DNA of 32,226 bases from contig JALHUB010000301.1 in NCBI GenBank assembly GCA_022865685.1, positions 1 through 32,226 on the forward strand. Reading direction: 5' to 3'. Positions 19,126 to 26,408 of this stretch are shown one piece after another; the stretch's first letter is position 1; each line of letters begins with the position of its first letter. Both the position numbers and the translations under genes were made by a program. This stretch comes from Dehalococcoidia bacterium. Lineage in GTDB: Bacteria; Chloroflexota; Dehalococcoidia; DSTF01; JALHUB01. The notes under the pieces were generated by a model. It searched no databases. It had not been told where the DNA came from and saw only the letters and a program-made list of their open reading frames with translations.

Positions 19126-20202
19126 CTAGGGCGGCGCGGCCGGCTCCCTCTCATGGGTCTCGCCCTCCTCGTGTGACGTCACCGCGATGACCCCGAAGAC
19201 GAGGGTCAAAATCGCGAAAATGAAGGCCTGGATGAGCCCCACAAACAATTCCATACCGTAGACCATGTCCAGGGCCAGCACCGGCAACAAGAAGATTATC
19301 ACCAGGAAAAGGATTTCCCCGGCGAAGATGTTTCCGAAGAGTCGGAAGGTGAAACTGAGCAATCGTGCGAGCTCTGCAACGAACTCCAGCATACCTACAA
19401 ACAAGTCAATCCCGCCGTTCAGGATGTCGCCCTTGAGCAGCCGCTTCACGTTGAGGAACTTGCTGCCATAGCGGAAGAATCCCAGCGTGGAGATCCCCCA
19501 GTACTCGACGAAGATGGCTGACATGATGGCCAGCGCCAGCGGCCCGTTGATATCGGTGTTGACGCTGCGGAAGAAGGGGACGAGACGCCCCGCCTTCTGG
19601 TCCGGCTTCAGGTCCTTCGTGGCCTCGTCGAGAGCGGCCTTCTTCTGCTCCTCTGTGGCGTTGGCGGGCAGTTCAAGAGCGATGCTCTTCGGCTCGTGCG
19701 GCGGCCAGGACGGAACACCCGGCATGATCACATTGATTCCGGCCAGCTGATCGAAGACGACGCCTTCTTCCAGCACTTCACCGTGGCTCTCCAGTGGCTC
19801 CACCTTGCCCACGGTCGCCACGGTGGGGAAAAGGCCGAGCCAGTTCGAGGCTACGACGTACAGGAAGATCGTGCACACGACAGGGAAGAAACGGCGGCCA
19901 TGCTTCTCGCCGACGGTCTGGGTAACCAGGTTGTAGAACGCCTCCACGACCATCTCGACGAAGTTCTGGATGCCGCGCGGCACCAGCGCCATCTTCCTGG
20001 TGGCGAGGTAGAAGGTGAGTGCCAAGAGGACGATGACGATCCAGGAAGTCAGTATGGTGTTCGTCAGTGGGAAAGGTCCGATGTTAACAAGCGTCTCCGC
20101 CTTCAGCTCCACGATGGGGCGCGCCGAGCGCAGGGAGGTGAAGCCCACCAGCGTGAGGACGAGGACGGCTGCGATGATGGAATACAGCTTGAGCTTGCCC
20201 AC
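19126..20202 (-). CDS. atpB: F-type ATP synthase subunit a with enlarged loop
   Basis: The 358-residue stator subunit that forms the ion half-channels with the c ring. The essential arginine is Arg287 in FTFRLFGNIFAGE, and the C-terminal helices (GLIQAFIFAILTLVFGVIAV) are conserved. Family members are usually about 230-310 residues. The excess here is mostly a hydrophilic stretch at about 130-210, between SNWLGLFP and FFRSVNTDINGPLALA, two motifs normally close together. The start is GTG at 20202 with GAGGGAC upstream, one nt after the atpZ stop. The C-terminal tail is charged and Pro/Glu-rich. Confidence 0.95.
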   Translation of the reverse strand: MGKLKLYSIIAAVLVLTLVGFTSLRSARPIVELKAETLVNIGPFPLTNTILTSWIVIVLLALTFYLATRKMALVPRGIQNFVEMVVEAFYNLVTQTVGEKHGRRFFPVVCTIFLYVVASNWLGLFPTVATVGKVEPLESHGEVLEEGVVFDQLAGINVIMPGVPSWPPHEPKSIALELPANATEEQKKAALDEATKDLKPDQKAGRLVPFFRSVNTDINGPLALAIMSAIFVEYWGISTLGFFRYGSKFLNVKRLLKGDILNGGIDLFVGMLEFVAELARLLSFTFRLFGNIFAGEILFLVIIFLLPVLALDMVYGMELFVGLIQAFIFAILTLVFGVIAVTSHEEGETHEREPAAPP

Positions 20203-20203
20203 C

Positions 20204-20428
20204 TCAGTCCCTCTTCTTTGGACCTATCGCCGATATCACGTCCATCAGCATTCGGTAGCCACCCCAGAAGGCCACGACAAGGCCGAGAAACAGACCTGTT
20301 AGGGTGAACGCGGGAGATACCTCGAACCGCGAATCAAGCCAGACGCCGCCCAAGGTACCCGCCGCGATACAGAACGCTACGTACCAGCCGACGCCGACAA
20401 GCCTCAGAGCAGCCGGAAGACCGCCCAT
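20204..20428 (-). CDS. AtpZ/AtpI family protein
   Basis: A 74-residue small membrane protein with two helices (about 8-30 and 40-60) and the pattern GVGWYVAFCIAAGTLGGVWLDSRF...FTLTGLFLGLVVAFWGGYRML. This is typical of AtpZ/AtpI proteins, which lead many atp operons and are linked to c-ring assembly or Mg2+ supply. First gene of the atp operon. The start is ATG at 20428 with a poor Shine-Dalgarno, about 33 nt downstream of the predicted transcription start. Confidence 0.85.
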   Translation of the reverse strand: MGGLPAALRLVGVGWYVAFCIAAGTLGGVWLDSRFEVSPAFTLTGLFLGLVVAFWGGYRMLMDVISAIGPKKRD

Positions 20429-20461
20429 CAGATTCGGCTCAAGCGTCGGGCTGGCTTCGGC

Positions 20462-20479
20462 TTGTGAACTATAGCACCA
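20462..20479 (-). promoter_or_regulatory. Candidate Rex operator overlapping the atp promoter
   Basis: On the plus strand the site reads TTGTGAACTATAGCACCA, 14 of 18 matches to the Rex consensus TTGTGAAATATTTCACAA by hand count. One half site, TTGTGAA, is perfect. It completely covers the predicted -10 box (20468-20473) of the atp operon, so binding would exclude RNA polymerase. A rex gene lies in the same window. Confidence 0.55.
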
Positions 20480-20497
20480 AGCATTTTTTTAAAACAA
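20468..20497 (-). promoter_or_regulatory. Putative promoter of the ATP synthase operon
   Basis: Reading the minus strand: TTGTTT (20497-20492), 18 nt with an A-tract, then TATAGT (20473-20468). Predicted start near 20461. The A7 run in the spacer region is the only such tract in this intergenic space. Confidence 0.55.
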
Positions 20498-20517
20498 GCG
20501 AGTTACAGATCATCGAA

Positions 20518-20551
20518 TTCGCCTTCCGTGGACAGTTTGCTCTAAGGCGAA
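20518..20551. repeat. Inverted repeat between gmk and atp operon
   Basis: A perfect 8-bp inverted repeat, TTCGCCTT (20518-20525) and AAGGCGAA (20544-20551), with an 18-nt loop. It lies about 30 nt after the gmk stop on the minus strand and upstream of the atp promoter. It could end the gmk transcript, but there is no adjacent T-run, so a terminator role is unproven. Confidence 0.4.
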
Positions 20552-20579
20552 GATAAGGGGAAGAGTGGGTAGGAAGCGT

Positions 20580-21212
20580 TCAGATCTGGGTCGGACGGCG
20601 GATCCGGCGATGCTTCTCCGCCTCGACGATGGACACGATCCGGGAGATAGCGTCTGCCTGCCGGCCCTCCGCGTTCACGACGACGTAGTCGAACGCGCCC
20701 TCCTGCGCCATCTCACGAGCGGCAGTCTCGAGGCGCACGCGAAGATCGGCACCGGCGTCGGTCGCGCGGTCGCGGAGACGCTTCTGGAGGACTTCGTCGG
20801 ACTCAGGGGCGAGGACCACGAGGACGGCATCGGGGATGAGGCGTTTTATAGTGGCGGCGCCCTGGACGTCGACGCGCACGATCGCGTCCTGTCCCTTTCG
20901 CAACGCTGCATCGACCTCTTGCCTGGGGACGCCATAGCGATGTGTGTAGACGGAGGCCCGCTCCAGGAAGCCGTCCTCCGCGACGAGGCGGTCGTACTGC
21001 TCGTCGCGGAGGAAGCGGTAGTCGACGCCGTCGCGTTCGCCGGGACGCGGCGGCCGCGTTGTGACGGTGGTGGCGAAGTAGGCGGAAGGAAAAGCCTTCC
21101 TGAGGCCGGCAACGACGGCATCCTTGCCGACGCCGGAGGGGCCGGAGATCACGAGAAGAATGGGAGCGCTCGAAGAGGCGTTTGGGCTCGCGCGCTCCGT
21201 TCCGTCCTGCAT
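20580..21212 (-). CDS. gmk: Guanylate kinase
   Basis: A 210-residue kinase that phosphorylates GMP to GDP. The P-loop is SGPSGVGKDAVV (about 23-34). The GMP-binding region TTVTTRPPRPGERDGVDYRFL and FLERASVYTHRYGVP are diagnostic, as is DVQGAATIKRLIPDAV. GVGKD replaces the commoner GAGKST-type ending of the P-loop. It starts 3 nt after the remA stop and ends the minus-strand operon. Confidence 0.95.
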   Translation of the reverse strand: MQDGTERASPNASSSAPILLVISGPSGVGKDAVVAGLRKAFPSAYFATTVTTRPPRPGERDGVDYRFLRDEQYDRLVAEDGFLERASVYTHRYGVPRQEVDAALRKGQDAIVRVDVQGAATIKRLIPDAVLVVLAPESDEVLQKRLRDRATDAGADLRVRLETAAREMAQEGAFDYVVVNAEGRQADAISRIVSIVEAEKHRRIRRPTQI

Positions 21213-21215
21213 GGA

Positions 21216-21488
21216 TCAGCGACTCCGGCCCGAGGGCTCCGCCGCCGTCTTGCCGGCCGCCCGGGCGGCGACGGTCTCCGGCGTGATGGCGGCGAGGATA
21301 ATGTGGCCGTCGTCCATGAACATTACCGCCTTGGTGCGACGGCCGCTTGTCATGTCGATGGCCATGCCTTTTGCCTTGTGCTCCTGCATCAGTCGGCGAA
21401 TAGGCGCCGCGTTCGGGGGCGCAATGGCGATAACGTGAGACGCGGCCAAGTGATTTCCGAAACCGATATGGATCAAGTCAGGGCTCAT
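21216..21488 (-). CDS. remA: RemA family protein (DUF370)
   Basis: A 90-residue protein matching RemA/YlzA: LIHIGFGNHLAASHVIAI near the start, then PIRRLM, KGMAIDMTSGRRTKAV and DDGHIILAAITPETVAAR. In Bacillus RemA is a DNA-binding regulator of matrix and osmoprotection genes, and it also sits just upstream of gmk there. Three consecutive starts are possible (GTG 21494, GTG 21491, ATG 21488); GGAGG is 7 nt from the ATG, which I chose. The C-terminal tail (about 78-90) is Ala/Ser/Arg-rich and probably disordered. Confidence 0.92.
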   Translation of the reverse strand: MSPDLIHIGFGNHLAASHVIAIAPPNAAPIRRLMQEHKAKGMAIDMTSGRRTKAVMFMDDGHIILAAITPETVAARAAGKTAAEPSGRSR

Positions 21489-21503
21489 CACCACACCTCC
21501 CTG

Positions 21504-22811
21504 TCAGCTCGTGCCCTTTACGCTGTCCAAAACCTGCCAGAAACCGGGATAGGAGACATCCGATGCCTCTGCGCCGCGGATGACCGTCTCTCCTTCGGCG
21601 ACAACGCCGGCGACGGCAAGCGCCATGGCGAGACGGTGGTCGCCGTGGCTGTCGCAGACGGCGCCGGTGAACCTGTCCGTGCCTTCGATGACAAGCGCAT
21701 CGCCTTCTTCGTCGATGCGGGCGCCCATGCGCCGTAGCTCGTGCACGAGCAGCTTAACGCGGTCTGACTCCTTGAGGCGCAGCTCGCCCACGTCGCGGAC
21801 CATTGTCCGGCCTTCTGCCAGCGAGGCAGCAACGGCCAGGACCGGCACCTCGTCGATAAGGCGCACGACGGCTGGCCCGTCGACCTCGACGCCCCTCAGC
21901 TTGCCGGAGCGCGCCCGCAGGTCCGCCACCGGCTCTCCGCCGACGATACGCTCTTCACTCACGACGATGTCCGCGCCCATCTCCTTCAGCACGTCGAGGA
22001 GTCCGCTGCGGGTGGGGTTCAGGCCTACGCCGCGGAGCGTCAGGTCGGCGTCGGGATGGAGCGCGGCCGCGACGAGCCAGAAGGCAGCGGCGGAGAAGTC
22101 GCCGGGGACGCGCAGGCTGAGCGGCGCCAGGTCCTTCGCAAGCGGCGACAGTCGGAGGGCGTTGTTTTCTTCCCTCAGGCCGGCGCCCATGGCGCGTAGC
22201 ATCCGCTCTGTGTGGTCGCGTGACCGCACCGGCTCCTCATACAGGGTCTCGCCTTCCGCCTGCAGGCCGGCGAGCAGGAGCGCCGACTTCACCTGGGCAC
22301 TGGCGACGGGCGACCGGTAGCGTATTCCGCGAAGCCGCCTGCCCATGATGACGAGCGGCGCCAGCGTGTCGCTGTCGCGCCCGTAGACCTGAGCGCCCAT
22401 TTGCCGCAGGGGCTCGACGATGCGCGCCATCGGCCGGGAGCGGAGTGAATCGTCGCCGGTGATGATAGAGAGGAACGGGCGGCCGGCAAGGAGACCGGCG
22501 AGGAGTCGCATCGTCGTGCCGGAGTTGCCGGCGTCGAGGACGTCGGCGCTCTCACTCAGGCCTGCTAGGCCACGACCGGTTATCGTGAGGTCGCTGCCGC
22601 CGTCGTGGTTCTCGCGCAGCGACCACGAGACGCCGAGCGAACGCAGGCAGGCGAGGGTGGACAGGCAGTCCTCCGCGACAAGAAAGTTCTCGACGACGGC
22701 CGGGCCGGAGGCGATAGCGTTGAGGACGGCAGCCCGATGAGATATCGACTTATCGGGGGGTACCGTTATCGAGCCGCTGAGACGGCGCGGCGAGGAAATC
22801 CTTTTCTCCAT
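21504..22811 (-). CDS. aroA: 3-phosphoshikimate 1-carboxyvinyltransferase (EPSP synthase)
   Basis: A 435-residue enzyme of the shikimate pathway, joining PEP and shikimate-3-phosphate. Motifs: VPPDKSISHRAAVL (Lys21), DAGNSGTTMRLLAGLL, SRDHTERML, the catalytic Asp in IDEVPVLAVAASLAEG, LRLKESDRVK and HGDHRLAMALAVAG. The frame continues upstream into tyrA, but the ATG at 22811 lies 4 nt after the tyrA stop and gives the family-like N-terminus; its Shine-Dalgarno is weak. Coupling to tyrA is likely. Both serve aromatic amino acid synthesis. Confidence 0.96.
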   Translation of the reverse strand: MEKRISSPRRLSGSITVPPDKSISHRAAVLNAIASGPAVVENFLVAEDCLSTLACLRSLGVSWSLRENHDGGSDLTITGRGLAGLSESADVLDAGNSGTTMRLLAGLLAGRPFLSIITGDDSLRSRPMARIVEPLRQMGAQVYGRDSDTLAPLVIMGRRLRGIRYRSPVASAQVKSALLLAGLQAEGETLYEEPVRSRDHTERMLRAMGAGLREENNALRLSPLAKDLAPLSLRVPGDFSAAAFWLVAAALHPDADLTLRGVGLNPTRSGLLDVLKEMGADIVVSEERIVGGEPVADLRARSGKLRGVEVDGPAVVRLIDEVPVLAVAASLAEGRTMVRDVGELRLKESDRVKLLVHELRRMGARIDEEGDALVIEGTDRFTGAVCDSHGDHRLAMALAVAGVVAEGETVIRGAEASDVSYPGFWQVLDSVKGTS

Positions 22812-22815
22812 GCCA

Positions 22816-23847
22816 TCATCGCTCTCTCTGAGGGCGGTGTCTTGACCTGTGAGCACGCCCGGCTGGCGGCTCCTGGCTCTCTACGGCTTTCATCACCTCG
22901 CGGGTGCGGCTGGCGGCCCAGTGCCCCATTAGCAGGTCGCTGAGGCCGATTCCCGCTTCCACCGGTCGCTCCGGTCGCTTCACCTTGGCGCCGCCTGCCA
23001 GGAACGCGTCGCGTTCGAGCTGGACGCGGGCGAAAGCCTTGAACAGCGCTTCTTCGTCGTCGCCCCGGATGAGGTCGCGGTACTTTCTCAGTTCCGCGAC
23101 CATGCGGTCGAGCCAGTGGATGATGTTCTGCGCGTTGGTGTGACAGATGTCCTCGCTCATCTCGGGGCTGCCGGAAGCGAGACGCGTGACGTCGCGGAAG
23201 CCGCTGGACGCGAGCTGCGCCATCTCCGGCCAGGCGGCGCTGTCACGCACGAGCGAGAAGAGCGCCGTCGAAACGACGAGCGGCAGGTGGCTGATGGCTG
23301 CGACGTAGCTGTCGTGCTCTTCGGCGTCCATGAACACGGGTGACGCGCCGACCAGGTCCGCCAGGCCGACGACGGTGTTGACGGCCGTCTCCTTGGCGTG
23401 GACGAAAGGCACGATGCAGTAGGGCTTGCCTTCGAAGAGAGCGGCGTCGGCGACGTCGATGCCGGACCGCTCCTTGCCGGCCATGGGGTGACCGCCGACG
23501 AAGCTAACGTGATGCGGCAGAAGCTCCTCCGCCCAGCGCATGACCTGCGCCTTCGTGCTCGCGACGTCGGTGATGACGCAGTCCTGGGGAAGCGCCGGCG
23601 CTATCTGCTCCATTATGTCGGGGATAGCGGCGATGGGAGTCGCGATGATGACTACGGCCGCATCGCGCACGGCGTCCGTGGCATCCGATGCGGCACGATC
23701 GATAGCGCCCATTTTTCGCGCTTTTTCGCGCGTCTCGCGGCTGCGGGCGTAGCCGGCGAACTCGACGTCGCGGAGGCGTGAGCGCTTGAGGGCAAGGCCG
23801 AGAGAGCCGCCGATGAGACCCAGGCCGATGATAGCTATCCTTGCCAA
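22816..23847 (-). CDS. tyrA: Prephenate dehydrogenase
   Basis: A 343-residue NAD(P)-dependent enzyme that converts prephenate to 4-hydroxyphenylpyruvate for tyrosine. The Rossmann motif is IIGLGLIGGSLG at the very N-terminus, then VGGHPMAGKERSGIDVADAALFEGKPY and AISHLPLVVSTAL, typical of TyrA. I chose TTG at 23847, with GAGGACGAG in front, so that the Rossmann strand begins at residue 3. A GTG at 23898 would overlap the HD gene by 23 nt and add 17 residues. No chorismate mutase or ACT domain is evident; the C-terminal tail is Arg/His-rich. Confidence 0.93.
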   Translation of the reverse strand: MARIAIIGLGLIGGSLGLALKRSRLRDVEFAGYARSRETREKARKMGAIDRAASDATDAVRDAAVVIIATPIAAIPDIMEQIAPALPQDCVITDVASTKAQVMRWAEELLPHHVSFVGGHPMAGKERSGIDVADAALFEGKPYCIVPFVHAKETAVNTVVGLADLVGASPVFMDAEEHDSYVAAISHLPLVVSTALFSLVRDSAAWPEMAQLASSGFRDVTRLASGSPEMSEDICHTNAQNIIHWLDRMVAELRKYRDLIRGDDEEALFKAFARVQLERDAFLAGGAKVKRPERPVEAGIGLSDLLMGHWAASRTREVMKAVESQEPPAGRAHRSRHRPQRER

Positions 23848-23875
23848 CTCGTCCTCGTTTGGGTTTATCGGGAGT

Positions 23876-24385
23876 CTAGCACGATTCGTCGGCGGCACGC
23901 AGCAGCGCCTGGCGCGGGTCGTTGTCGCCGTCCGGCGTCTCGTGGCAGCGGACGAGGTGCACGACCTCGTCGGAGGCGCCGGACGCCCGCACGAGCGAGG
24001 CGCCGCGCTCCGCGTGATTGGCGATGGCCGCCAGGGCGCCGCGCCATGAGCCGCTCTCGCTGGATGCGAGCTTTCGCAGCAGGCCCGGCGACGCCGCGCG
24101 AATGAGCACGAAGGCGACGCGATGCCAGAGCCTGATGCGCCCCTTACCCACGTCGTGAAGGAGGGCCGCGGACAGAAGGTCGCGGTCCGTCTGGTTTTGC
24201 CGGAGCAGCACGTGCAGCACGTCGAGGGAATGTCGCTGGTCGCGCGCCCTCATGGAGAAGAACAGGCGACGCTGGTCTTCGGTGAGCAGCCGCGCCACCT
24301 CGGCTCGTTCGTCGTCGTCGATGGATGCGCCGACGGAGCAGAAGAACTGGCGGGAGCGGTAGAGACTCCTAGCCAAAAACGCCAC
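23876..24385 (-). CDS. HD domain-containing protein
   Basis: A 169-residue predicted metal-dependent phosphohydrolase. The HD signature is visible: RHSLDVLHVL (His52), LLSAALLHDVGKGR (His77-Asp78), a later NHAERGASL and RCHETPDGDND. Substrate unknown; small HD proteins cleave nucleotides or phosphates. The start is GTG at 24385, overlapping the protease gene by 17 nt with GGGGGTGA upstream. It ends 28 nt before the TTG start of tyrA, so it lies within the operon. Confidence 0.82.
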   Translation of the reverse strand: MAFLARSLYRSRQFFCSVGASIDDDERAEVARLLTEDQRRLFFSMRARDQRHSLDVLHVLLRQNQTDRDLLSAALLHDVGKGRIRLWHRVAFVLIRAASPGLLRKLASSESGSWRGALAAIANHAERGASLVRASGASDEVVHLVRCHETPDGDNDPRQALLRAADESC

Positions 24386-25091
24386 CGCTCACCCCCGTGA
24401 ACGCGCCGGCGAGCCCGTTGATGGCCGGGGACATGACCTGGAGGATTCCCACGGAACCGCCCGACATCATGGGCAGCAGGAATAGGATCAACAGTATCGC
24501 CATGCCGTATTGCTCCAGGCTGGCAACCGCCTCCGAGAGGTCATGCGGTAGGATGCCGACGGCGATTCGGAAGCCATCGAGTGGAGCAACCGGTATGAGG
24601 TTGAAAATGGCCAGCACGATGTTGAAGATGACGGTGGCGCTCAGGAAGAGGCCCAGGTAGTCGGAAGCGCCCCAATAGGAAGCGCTGTTGTAAACGACGA
24701 ACGGCGTGTGCCAGGGCAAGATACCCGCACGTATGGGGAGTCCTGCCAGCCCGGCGATCACCAGGTTGGACAGCGGCCCGGCGACGGCGACGAGCGCCAT
24801 CCCCGTCTTCGGGCCGGTTCTCAGGCGGTACGGGTTGACCGGCGCCGGTTTGCCAAAGCCGAAGCCCACCAGGAACAAGAGGACGGTGCCGATCGGATCG
24901 AGGTGCGCCTTCGGGTTCAGCGTCAGGCGCCCCAGGTTCTTCGCGGTGCGGTCACCGAGAAGGAAGGCGGTGAGACAGTGGCTGAACTCGTGGATGGTGA
25001 TGCCGATCAGCAGCGCCCCCACGACGGAGCCGAAGAAGACGAGAAACAGCGTAAGGCTGACCCCCAGGAGGTCGGCATAGGCAAAGATCAA
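24369..25091 (-). CDS. Site-2 protease family (M50) membrane metallopeptidase
   Basis: A 240-residue intramembrane zinc protease with about six helices. The zinc motif HEFSH (34-38) lies in the second helix. The third ligand is in NLIPVAPLDGFRIA (Asp172), the usual NPxxDG element. The GRLTLNPKAHLDPIG segment is also typical of the FtsH-adjacent, rhomboid-like M50B subgroup with no PDZ domain. The start is TTG at 25091 with AAGGATG 6-7 nt upstream. Probably the first gene of the operon ending with gmk. Confidence 0.92.
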   Translation of the reverse strand: MIFAYADLLGVSLTLFLVFFGSVVGALLIGITIHEFSHCLTAFLLGDRTAKNLGRLTLNPKAHLDPIGTVLLFLVGFGFGKPAPVNPYRLRTGPKTGMALVAVAGPLSNLVIAGLAGLPIRAGILPWHTPFVVYNSASYWGASDYLGLFLSATVIFNIVLAIFNLIPVAPLDGFRIAVGILPHDLSEAVASLEQYGMAILLILFLLPMMSGGSVGILQVMSPAINGLAGAFTGVSGGVFG

Positions 25092-25120
25092 GGTTTCATC
25101 CTTAATTTTCTATCACAAAT

Positions 25121-25129
25121 ATTATAGCA
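25121..25129 (-). promoter_or_regulatory. Extended -10 promoter of the M50-HD-tyrA-aroA-remA-gmk operon
   Basis: On the minus strand TGCTATAAT, a perfect TATAAT with the TGn extension that can replace a good -35; no clear -35 is seen. Predicted start near 25114, about 23 nt before the TTG start. Confidence 0.6.
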
Positions 25130-25224
25130 TGCCGCTTGGAGGCGAATTTGCCGTCGATTCTGACGGAACGGGTCCGCTGGTTCCCGATTGACCGCGACAG
25201 CGCCACGACTCAAACTTGTAGACG

Positions 25225-25515
25225 ATGTGGACGGTGATCGGGCTCGTCGCGGTTGCGGCCGGCGTCGTGCTGCTCGTGGTCTGGCACGGGCGCAACTTCG
25301 CCTATCGCTGCCGGCGCTGCGGCAACGAGTTCGCGATTTCGACGGCGCTCGACTTCGTCAGTCCGCACGGCATCTGGTTCGACGGCGGCTGGAAGCTGCT
25401 GCGCTGTCCGGGATGCCGTCGCTGGACGCGGGCGCGCATGATACGACGGCAGGAGATGGGAAGTGGCGACGGGAGGAAAGAGGGCCACGCTGACGTGGCA
25501 TCGGGCGGTGTCTAG
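25225..25515 (+). CDS. Small membrane-anchored zinc-ribbon protein
   Basis: A 96-residue protein without a recognised family. One N-terminal helix (about 3-20, VIGLVAVAAGVVLLVVW) precedes a zinc-ribbon-like domain with CRRC (29-32) and CPGC (61-64). Between them the segment DFVSPHGIWFDGGWKLLRC looks conserved. The Shine-Dalgarno is weak. The tail after residue 72 is polar and may be disordered. It stands between the divergent protease operon and the DedA gene. Confidence 0.6.
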   Translation: MWTVIGLVAVAAGVVLLVVWHGRNFAYRCRRCGNEFAISTALDFVSPHGIWFDGGWKLLRCPGCRRWTRARMIRRQEMGSGDGRKEGHADVASGGV

Positions 25516-25606
25516 GGCAGACACGAGGGCCTTTCGAAGCCGGGTGTCGATGGCAGCGTCGGGACGCGTTGGGCACAGACACTTCCCGCAACGAAGCTCT
25601 TTTGCC

Positions 25607-25636
25607 TTGACAGGCCATTCGGCGCCTTGCTAGACT
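25607..25636 (+). promoter_or_regulatory. Promoter of the DedA gene
   Basis: A perfect TTGACA (25607-25612), 18 nt, TAGACT (25631-25636). Predicted start near 25643, giving a leader of about 28 nt to the CTG at 25671. The only ATG in the leader (25647) is followed by a stop after six codons and is out of frame. Confidence 0.65.
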
Positions 25637-25670
25637 CGGCCGACAAATGCAGACCCGGGAGACGTAAACA

Positions 25671-26327
25671 CTGACCGGCGGAATAGAGAACGCACTACTC
25701 GACTTCATACGCGGCACCTACGACGTCATTTCCTGGCCGGGCGTCGCGGTGCTCATGGCAATCGAAAGCGCCTGCATACCCCTTCCCAGCGAGATCATAA
25801 TGCCCCTCGCGGGCTGGATGCTTGTCAAGGATCACGGACTGGGCGTGCCCTGGCTGTTCGTGGCCGCATTCGTCGGCGCGGCGGGCAATCTGGCAGGCTC
25901 GTTGCTTGCGTACTACATCGGCGCCATCGGAGGGCGGCCGCTGGTCAATCGCTACGGACGCTTCGTCCTCATGTCCCCACACGACCTCGACGTCGCCGAG
26001 AGGTGGTTTACAAAGTACGGAAGCTGGGCTATATTCTTCTCACGTGTGCTGCCCGTGGTGCGGACGTTCATCAGCCTGCCGGCGGGCCTCGCGCGGATGA
26101 ACGTATGGCGGTTCAGCCTGTATACATTCGCCGGTTCCCTTCCCTGGTCGCTGGGGCTGGCCTGGGCCGGCTACATTCTGGGAGAGCACTGGGAGAGGAT
26201 CCGCAACTGGATGCGACCGGCCGACGTGCCGATTCTCATAGTGGTCGTGCTGCTCATAGGCTGGTACATTTACCTGCACGTCAAGAGGTACCGGCAGAAA
26301 CCGGAAGCATCGACGCCTGAGGCATAG
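25671..26327 (+). CDS. DedA family membrane protein, apparent CTG start
   Basis: A 218-residue DedA/SNARE-associated-type membrane protein; the family is implicated in undecaprenyl-phosphate/lipid flipping. Motifs: IESACIPLPSEIIMPLAG, then FFSRVLPVVRTFISLPAGLARM, YTFAGSLPWSLGLAWAGYILGEHW, and a last helix (VPILIVVVLLIGWYIYL). The first ATG/GTG in frame (25749) would begin within the first helix and delete about 26 residues (ENALLDFIRGTYDVISWPGVAV) that match normal DedA N-termini. The frame is open back to a TAA at 25665, and CTG 25671 is placed 9 nt after GGGAG, so I assign CTG. A base error there cannot be excluded. Confidence 0.85.
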   Translation: MTGGIENALLDFIRGTYDVISWPGVAVLMAIESACIPLPSEIIMPLAGWMLVKDHGLGVPWLFVAAFVGAAGNLAGSLLAYYIGAIGGRPLVNRYGRFVLMSPHDLDVAERWFTKYGSWAIFFSRVLPVVRTFISLPAGLARMNVWRFSLYTFAGSLPWSLGLAWAGYILGEHWERIRNWMRPADVPILIVVVLLIGWYIYLHVKRYRQKPEASTPEA

Positions 26328-26347
26328 ACGAGGGTCAGAAGGCACGG

Positions 26348-26383
26348 GGACCCGCCCGACAAGCGGAGACACTGTGCGGGTCC
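26348..26383. repeat. Inverted repeat between DedA gene and propeller gene
   Basis: A perfect 8-bp inverted repeat, GGACCCGC (26348-26355) and GCGGGTCC (26376-26383), with a 20-nt loop. There is no T-run after it, so it may be a leader hairpin of the next gene rather than a terminator. Confidence 0.35.
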
Positions 26384-26408
26384 AGCCTGGAGACGCGAAG
26401 TCAGGGAT

